From: Nocardia carnea
GTDB taxonomy: Bacteria; Actinomycetota; Actinomycetes; Mycobacteriales; Mycobacteriaceae
Direction: 5' to 3'
DNA: 64,000 nt
NCBI RefSeq assembly: GCF_029868855.1
Contig: NZ_JARWOV010000246.1
Coordinates: forward strand, 34,013-98,012
Both the position numbers and the translations under genes were made by a program. Positions 60,070-64,000 of the stretch are shown one piece after another. Numbering within the stretch: position 1 is the first letter of the stretch; every line of letters begins with the position of its first letter. The notes beneath the pieces are model-generated. The model saw nothing but the letters and a program-made list of their open reading frames with translations, ran no database searches and was not told where the DNA came from.

Positions 60070-60209
60070 GTCCGGGAAGGGGGCGGGCTGTAATTTTGGA
60101 GCCGCTCCGCGGCTCGAGGGTGGGGCCCTCGTAACCCCTGGTCTTCACTCCTCCGCTCCTCCGCTGCGCTCCCCCGCTCCGTCGCTCCAGACCAGGGGCG
60201 GGCCCCACC
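60070..60209 (-). repeat. dispersed structured element, copy 2
   Basis: On the minus strand: outer stem GGTGGGGCCC (60209-60200)/GGGCCCCACC (60128-60119); inner stem CCCCTGGTCT (60198-60189)/AGACCAGGGG (60144-60135); a 44-base loop identical to copy 1 except one base; hairpin GAGCCGC-GGA-GCGGCTC (60115-60099); conserved tail CAAAATTACAGCCCGCCCC and TTCCCGGAC. It lies inverted relative to copy 1 (49825-49959). At four places where stems differ from copy 1 both partners differ so that pairing is kept. Confidence 0.85.
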
Positions 60210-60329
60210 CAGGGGGGTGAACCATTCTTGGGGGTCTGAGACGGGGTGATGGGCGTTGGGCGTTGGGCGGCGACGGGGATGTCGTGATTCGTGGCTGCGG
60301 CGGGGGTGACTATTTCGGCGATGCCGGTT

Positions 60330-60998
60330 TCATTCGGGAAAGGCGTCGAGTACCGACCGGCTGCGGGAGAGGCCCAGTCGGGTGGCGCCGGCGGCGATCA
60401 GTTCGGCGGCTGCTTCTGCGGTGCGGATTCCGCCGCTGGCCTTGATGCCGAGCCGGCCATCGACGGTCTCGGCCATCAACCGCACCGCATGCGCATCGGC
60501 ACCCCCGGCGGGATGGAATCCGGTGGACGTTTTCACGAAATCGGCGCCCGCCTGTTCGGCCGCCCGGCACACCTCGATGATCGCCTCGTCGGTGAGCGCA
60601 GCCGATTCGATGATCACCTTCAGCACCGCCCGCTGGTCGATCGCCTCCCGGACCACGATGATATCGGCGAGCACCGCGGCGTAATCGCCCGCGACCGCCG
60701 CGCCGATATCGATGACCATATCGACCTCCGCCGCCCCCTGATCCACCGCGAGCCGCGCCTCGGCGCCCTTCACCAGCGAATGGTGTTTCCCGGACGGAAA
60801 CCCCGCGACGGTGGCCACCACCACGCCCGGCGCCCGCACCGGCAGCATGGCCGGCGAAACGCATACCGCGTACACGCCGAGCTCCCGGGCCTCGGCCACC
60901 AGGGCGGTAACATCCGCGCTGGTCGCTTCCGGGGCGAGCAGCGTGTGGTCGATCATTGCGGCCACCTCGGACCGGGTCAGCGATACGGAATCGGCCAT
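60330..60998 (-). CDS. deoC: DeoC, deoxyribose-phosphate aldolase
   Basis: Class I aldolase cleaving 2-deoxyribose-5-phosphate to glyceraldehyde-3-phosphate and acetaldehyde. 222 aa. N-terminus AAMIDHTLLAPEATSADVTA, EVDMVIDIGAAVAGDYAAVL with the conserved Asp, LKVIIESAALTDEAI, and the Schiff-base Lys in DFVKTSTGFHPAGG (about residue 157), then IKASGGIRTAEAAAELIAAG with the second Lys. ATG 60998 is chosen; the longer frame to 61181 overlaps the divergent GNAT start. It shares a 98-bp divergent promoter region with the GNAT gene. Confidence 0.95.
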   Translation of the reverse strand: MADSVSLTRSEVAAMIDHTLLAPEATSADVTALVAEARELGVYAVCVSPAMLPVRAPGVVVATVAGFPSGKHHSLVKGAEARLAVDQGAAEVDMVIDIGAAVAGDYAAVLADIIVVREAIDQRAVLKVIIESAALTDEAIIEVCRAAEQAGADFVKTSTGFHPAGGADAHAVRLMAETVDGRLGIKASGGIRTAEAAAELIAAGATRLGLSRSRSVLDAFPE

Positions 60999-61096
60999 GG
61001 GACGAGAGTCTGGCACACCCGGTACGAATTCCGTTGCGGGCCTCCGGTTCGTCGGGAACACTCGTATCGCAATCGGGCACACAAGAGAGGACGACG

Positions 61097-61630
61097 TTGC
61101 TGATCCGTCGCGAACGTGGCGTCGACACCGCCGCCGTGGCCGCCGTGCACCGCAGCGCGTTCGCTGCCCACTACGCCACATCCGGTGAAGGTGACGCGCA
61201 GGATCCTCCCGAAGTCGCGCTCATGGAGGAGTTGCGCAGCGATCCCGGCTGGATTCCGACACTGTCCCTCGTCGCGGTGGCCGGCGATACGGTGGTCGGC
61301 CATGTCTGTGTCACCCGGGCCACGGTGGGACCGTTCCCGGTGCTCGCGCTGGGCCCGATCGGCGTGCTCGCCGACCGGCACCACAGCGGTATCGGTTCCG
61401 CGCTCATGCATGCCGTGGTCGGCGCCGCCGACGCCCTCGACGAACCCCTCATCGGCCTGCTCGGCAGTCTCGACTATTACCCGCGCTTCGGCTTCCAACC
61501 GGCCGAACGCCTGGGTATCGCCCCCGACAAGCCCGACTGGGCCGGTCATTTCCAGGTGCGTCCGCTGACCGCCTACGATTCCCAGATCATCGGCGAATTC
61601 CGTTACGCCGATCCCTTCTACGCCCTCTGA
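61097..61630 (+). CDS. GNAT family N-acetyltransferase
   Basis: A 177-aa GNAT protein. It starts at TTG 61097, supported by AGAGAGG six bases ahead. LLIRRERGVDTAAVAAVHRS and VALMEELRSDPGW lead to the core strands TLSLVAVAGDTVVGHVCVTR and the acetyl-CoA-binding motif A, IGVLADRHHSGIGSALMHAV (about residues 90-109; Q/RxxGxG as RHHSGIG). A final LLGSLDYYPRFGFQPAERLG is the usual YxxxGF motif. The acceptor is unknown. It is monocistronic. Confidence 0.9.
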   Translation: MLIRRERGVDTAAVAAVHRSAFAAHYATSGEGDAQDPPEVALMEELRSDPGWIPTLSLVAVAGDTVVGHVCVTRATVGPFPVLALGPIGVLADRHHSGIGSALMHAVVGAADALDEPLIGLLGSLDYYPRFGFQPAERLGIAPDKPDWAGHFQVRPLTAYDSQIIGEFRYADPFYAL

Positions 61631-61742
61631 GGGCCACCGGCTCGACAAGGCCGACCCGCCGGTCCGAGCAATGCACCGCCGCGGCCGGTTCGGGCGCAGC
61701 GACCAGGGGCGCTGCCGCCGCGCGCCCAGCGGTCGTTCCGAG

Positions 61743-61774
61743 TCCAGTGAAGCCCTGCTCCAGTGAAGCCCTGC
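61743..61774. repeat. 16-bp perfect tandem repeat
   Basis: TCCAGTGAAGCCCTGC occurs twice in immediate succession (61743-61758 and 61759-61774) in the 199-bp gap between the GNAT gene and purU. The third copy breaks off. It is probably replication slippage; a regulatory role is not evident. Confidence 0.8.
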
Positions 61775-61829
61775 ACAGTTCCGGCCCGTGTGCCGAGGAA
61801 GCGTCGCACCGCACAGCTAGGCTCACCTC

Positions 61830-62714
61830 ATGGTTTCTGCCGTCTCCGACGATCGCCGATACGTGCTGACCCTGGGCTGCCGTGACCGCCCGGGCATCAT
61901 CGCCGCCATCACCTCGTTCATCGCCGAGTTCGGGGGTTCCATCCTGGAGGCGGGCTATCACTCCGATCTGGAGACCGGCTGGTTCTTCACCCGGCAGTCC
62001 ATCAAGGCCTCGACCGTGCCGTTCGGGGTCGAGGAACTGCGGGAACGGTTCCGGCAGATCGCCGACGACCTCGGCCCGGACACCGAATGGCGGGTGCACG
62101 ATTCGGGGGTCCGCCGGCGGGCGGTGGTACTGGTCAGCAAAGAAGGCCACTGCCTGCACGATCTGCTCGGGCGAGCGGCTTCGGGAGAACTGCCCGCCAC
62201 GATCGAGGCGGTGATCGGCAACCATCTGGATCTGGCCGCCATGACCGAGGCGCACGGGATCCCGTTCCACCACGTGCCCTTCCCCAAGGATCCGGCCGAA
62301 CGCGGACCGGCTTTCGAGCAGGTCCGGGGGCTGGTGGACAAACACGACCCCGACGCGGTGGTACTCGCCCGGTTCATGCAGGTGCTACCGGAGCGATTGT
62401 GTGAGCACTGGGCCGGCCGGGCCGTCAATATCCACCACAGCTTCCTGCCGTCTTTCGTCGGCGCCCGCCCCTACCATCAGGCTTTCGTCCGGGGCGTCAA
62501 ACTCATCGGCGCCACCTGTCACTATGTGACGGCGGAACTGGACGCGGGACCGATCATCGAACAGGACGTCATCCGCGTCGATCACGCCGACGGGGTCGGC
62601 GATATGGTCCGCCAGGGGCGCGATATCGAACGCGTGGTGCTGGCACGGGGCCTGCGCTGGCATCTGGAGAGCCGGGTGCTGGTGCACGGGAAGCGCACCG
62701 TCGTGTTCTCCTGA
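61830..62714 (+). CDS. purU: PurU, formyltetrahydrofolate deformylase
   Basis: Hydrolyses 10-formyl-tetrahydrofolate to formate and tetrahydrofolate, feeding PurT and balancing one-carbon pools. 294 aa. The N-terminal ACT domain (YVLTLGCRDRPGIIAAITSF, about residues 11-30) senses glycine/methionine in E. coli. The formyltransferase domain has AVVLVSKEGHCLHDLLGRAA, VNIHHSFLPSFVGARPYHQA with the Asn-x-His pair (about 199-201) and GATCHYVTAELDAGPIIEQD with the catalytic Asp (about 238). ATG 61830. Confidence 0.95.
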   Translation: MVSAVSDDRRYVLTLGCRDRPGIIAAITSFIAEFGGSILEAGYHSDLETGWFFTRQSIKASTVPFGVEELRERFRQIADDLGPDTEWRVHDSGVRRRAVVLVSKEGHCLHDLLGRAASGELPATIEAVIGNHLDLAAMTEAHGIPFHHVPFPKDPAERGPAFEQVRGLVDKHDPDAVVLARFMQVLPERLCEHWAGRAVNIHHSFLPSFVGARPYHQAFVRGVKLIGATCHYVTAELDAGPIIEQDVIRVDHADGVGDMVRQGRDIERVVLARGLRWHLESRVLVHGKRTVVFS

Positions 62715-62741
62715 ACGGAACCTGCCGTTCGGTGCGCGCGG

Positions 62742-63785
62742 TCAGCCCACGGCTTCGGCCGGTGCGCGCACCGAGGCGAGCACCTCGCCGAGGATTTCGT
62801 TGAAGCGATCGATCGCTTCCACATTGCCCAGATGCCCGGTGGGTAGCAGTACGAACCGGGCGAGATTACCCGATTCCCGCAGCCATTCGGCGATCTGCTC
62901 GGCATGGACGGCGGGCGTCATATCGTCGGCGGTGCCCGCGACCACGGTGGTCGGCACCATCAGTTGACGGGCGGCATCGCCCAGATCCATCTCCGCCAGC
63001 AACCGGCCGAATTCCGACCGCACCCGCGAGCGGCAGGATCGGACGATATTCATTCCGAAGTCGATGGTTTCCGGGTCGGCGGCCAGGCTCATGATCTGCC
63101 GCGCGAACACCCAGCGGACCGGAGCGACCGGCGGGAAGACGATGCGGGCGCTCAGGCCACCCCGCCCGAGCCACATCGGCAGCGGGACCTTCCGGTTCAG
63201 CAGCGGCAGTGGGCGGTTGAAGAAGGGAACGACCGTGGTCTCGTCGACCAGCGAATGTGGCCCGGTATTGGCCAGCAGCACCGCCGCGGCCTGATCCAGT
63301 ACTCGCTGCGGATATTTACCGGCCCATGCCTGCACTGTCATCGCGCCGAGACTGTGCCCGACCACTACCGCCCGCTGACCCGGCCGCAACACGGCGTCGA
63401 GGACCGCGCAGAGATCGTCGGCGAGCAGGTGGCAATCCAGCTGATCGGGTCGGCCGAATTCGCTCTCCCCGTGCCCGCGCAGATCGAAGGCGATCACCCG
63501 GTACTCCCCGGCGAAGGCGTTGATCTGCGGGTTCCAGTATTCGAGACAGCAGGTCCAGCCGTGGATCAACACCACCGGCTGCGCATTTTCCGGACCGTAG
63601 GCGTGCGCGCGCAGCCGGGCTCCGTCCGCGGCCCGCACATCGATGACCTGGTGCTCCGTACTCGGCGGGTTGAGCAAGGGGTTGCGGTAGCCGCCGCGGC
63701 TGCGCAGGCCGGCCCGGTGCAGCTCGAACAACCCATCGATCTGATGGGTGATGGCGCCCCAGAGCTCCGACATCATCGCACGCAT
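62742..63785 (-). CDS. alpha/beta hydrolase
   Basis: A 347-aa alpha/beta-hydrolase with a cap domain. Strand and oxyanion loop QPVVLIHGWTCCLEYWNPQI (about residues 70-89), VIAFDLRGHGESEFGRPDQL, the nucleophile elbow AVVVGHSLGAMTVQAWAGKY (Ser about 145), the Asp region TTVVAGTADDMTPAVHAEQI and the late His VLLPTGHLGNVEAIDRFNEI. ATG 63785 is fixed by AGGAG five bases upstream; GTG 63791 is too close to it. A palindrome lies 15 bp upstream, suggesting control by a TetR-type repressor not in the window. The substrate is unknown. Confidence 0.9.
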   Translation of the reverse strand: MRAMMSELWGAITHQIDGLFELHRAGLRSRGGYRNPLLNPPSTEHQVIDVRAADGARLRAHAYGPENAQPVVLIHGWTCCLEYWNPQINAFAGEYRVIAFDLRGHGESEFGRPDQLDCHLLADDLCAVLDAVLRPGQRAVVVGHSLGAMTVQAWAGKYPQRVLDQAAAVLLANTGPHSLVDETTVVPFFNRPLPLLNRKVPLPMWLGRGGLSARIVFPPVAPVRWVFARQIMSLAADPETIDFGMNIVRSCRSRVRSEFGRLLAEMDLGDAARQLMVPTTVVAGTADDMTPAVHAEQIAEWLRESGNLARFVLLPTGHLGNVEAIDRFNEILGEVLASVRAPAEAVG

Positions 63786-63799
63786 CGACACTCCTTTGT

Positions 63800-63820
63800 G
63801 TTACTACCTGACACAGTAAC
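63800..63820. promoter_or_regulatory. operator-like inverted repeat upstream of the hydrolase
   Basis: GTTACT (63800-63805) and AGTAAC (63815-63820) are perfect 6-bp arms nine bases apart, fifteen bases upstream of the hydrolase start and the only AT-rich stretch there. Size and spacing fit a TetR-family site covering the core promoter. Confidence 0.5.
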
Positions 63821-63888
63821 GCTCGGGAGCAAACCTCGCCAGCCGGACACGGCAACCCGGGCCGCGCGTCGCAAGCGCGCCGAACAGC

Positions 63889-63909
63889 GGGCCGGACCAG
63901 GTCCGGCCC
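63889..63909. terminator. perfect 10-bp-stem palindrome near the right edge
   Basis: GGGCCGGACC-A-GGTCCGGCCC: 10-bp arms around a single base, so a hairpin would open to a small loop. It is about 100 bp upstream of the hydrolase start and may terminate a gene from outside the window or be a cruciform-prone site. Confidence 0.4.
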
Positions 63910-64000
63910 CCGGTTGGGCGCGCGTGCGCCGCGCGGCCCCGGGTGGCGGGTGCGGGGGGCGAGGGTTTGTCCCCGGCGGTACTGTGTGAGGGTTTTACAC

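Larger units (their letters stand above)
59726..60329. other. 604-bp gene-free region made of repeat pieces
   Basis: No gene is supported between the LmeA-like gene and deoC. It contains a hairpin at 59742, degenerate fragments of the dispersed structured element (about 59865-59905 and 59984-60020), a full copy at 60070-60209 and a G-rich stretch GGGCGTTGGGCGTTGGGCGG near 60249-60269. The region looks like a landing site where the element was inserted more than once. Confidence 0.65.

Noticed and set aside
1..64000. CRISPR arrays, tRNA or rRNA genes, insertion sequences
   Set aside because: I saw no regularly spaced repeats, no cloverleaf with a CCA-type 3' end and no transposase; I could not run a dedicated tRNA or IS search.

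Overview
The window is high-GC chromosomal DNA of a mycolic-acid actinomycete, most likely Nocardia or a close relative in the Nocardiaceae. Four things point there. The gene order follows the Mycobacterium tuberculosis Rv0478-Rv0559 neighbourhood (deoC, murB, mshA, gpmA, senX3-regX3, ppx-like, proC, bS22, hemA-C-D-B, hemL, ccdA-resB-ccsB, menA/E/B/D). There is a mycothiol gene (mshA) and a menaquinone pathway. GTG/TTG starts are common, and neighbouring genes are often joined by 4-base stop/start overlaps. A Rex repressor at the head of the hem operon is the arrangement described in Streptomyces. No rRNA, tRNA, CRISPR array, insertion sequence or prophage was seen.

Layout. 1-8.8 kb: menaquinone genes (menD, menB, menE, menA) scattered on both strands among small conserved genes. 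8.9-11.6 kb: a ClpN-domain protein and a small HTH protein, divergent from a two-gene ABC-2 exporter, with a pair of inverted-repeat operator candidates between them. 11.6-17.7 kb: a 1148-aa SARP/AfsR-like regulator, a cysteine-synthase-fold enzyme, a DUF4229 protein, BldC and two small proteins. 17.9-24.5 kb: a minus-strand operon for cytochrome c maturation and heme (hemL, phosphatase, TlpA-like lipoprotein, an unknown 83-aa protein, ccdA, resB, then ccsB). 24.7-33.6 kb: small exported and membrane proteins, hemB, then rex-hemA-hemC-hemD(cobA) behind a recognisable Rex operator. 33.6-44.7 kb: conserved envelope and metabolism genes (glutaredoxin-like, HAD hydrolase, acyltransferase, epimerase, ribosomal bS22, excisionase-type HTH, proC, thioesterase, sugar isomerase, large proline-rich membrane protein, Ppx/GppA, Cys-rich protein). 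44.7-54 kb: an exported protein, regX3-senX3, a secreted CocE-type hydrolase broken by a 61-bp duplication, gpmA, a ROK protein, YbjN protein and mshA. 54-64 kb: hydrolases, SDR, murB, two DUF2505 paralogues, methyltransferase, LmeA-like protein, deoC, GNAT, purU.

The functional themes fit together. Menaquinone, heme and c-type cytochrome assembly are the parts of one respiratory chain, and Rex would tie heme synthesis to the NADH/NAD+ ratio. The most unusual feature is a dispersed non-coding element of about 140 bp present in two near-complete inverted copies (49825-49959 and 60070-60209) plus degenerate pieces. Its three stems differ between copies by paired, compensatory changes while the purine-rich loop is almost invariant. 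The second is the 61-bp tandem duplication with C-tracts that separates a signal peptide from its enzyme.
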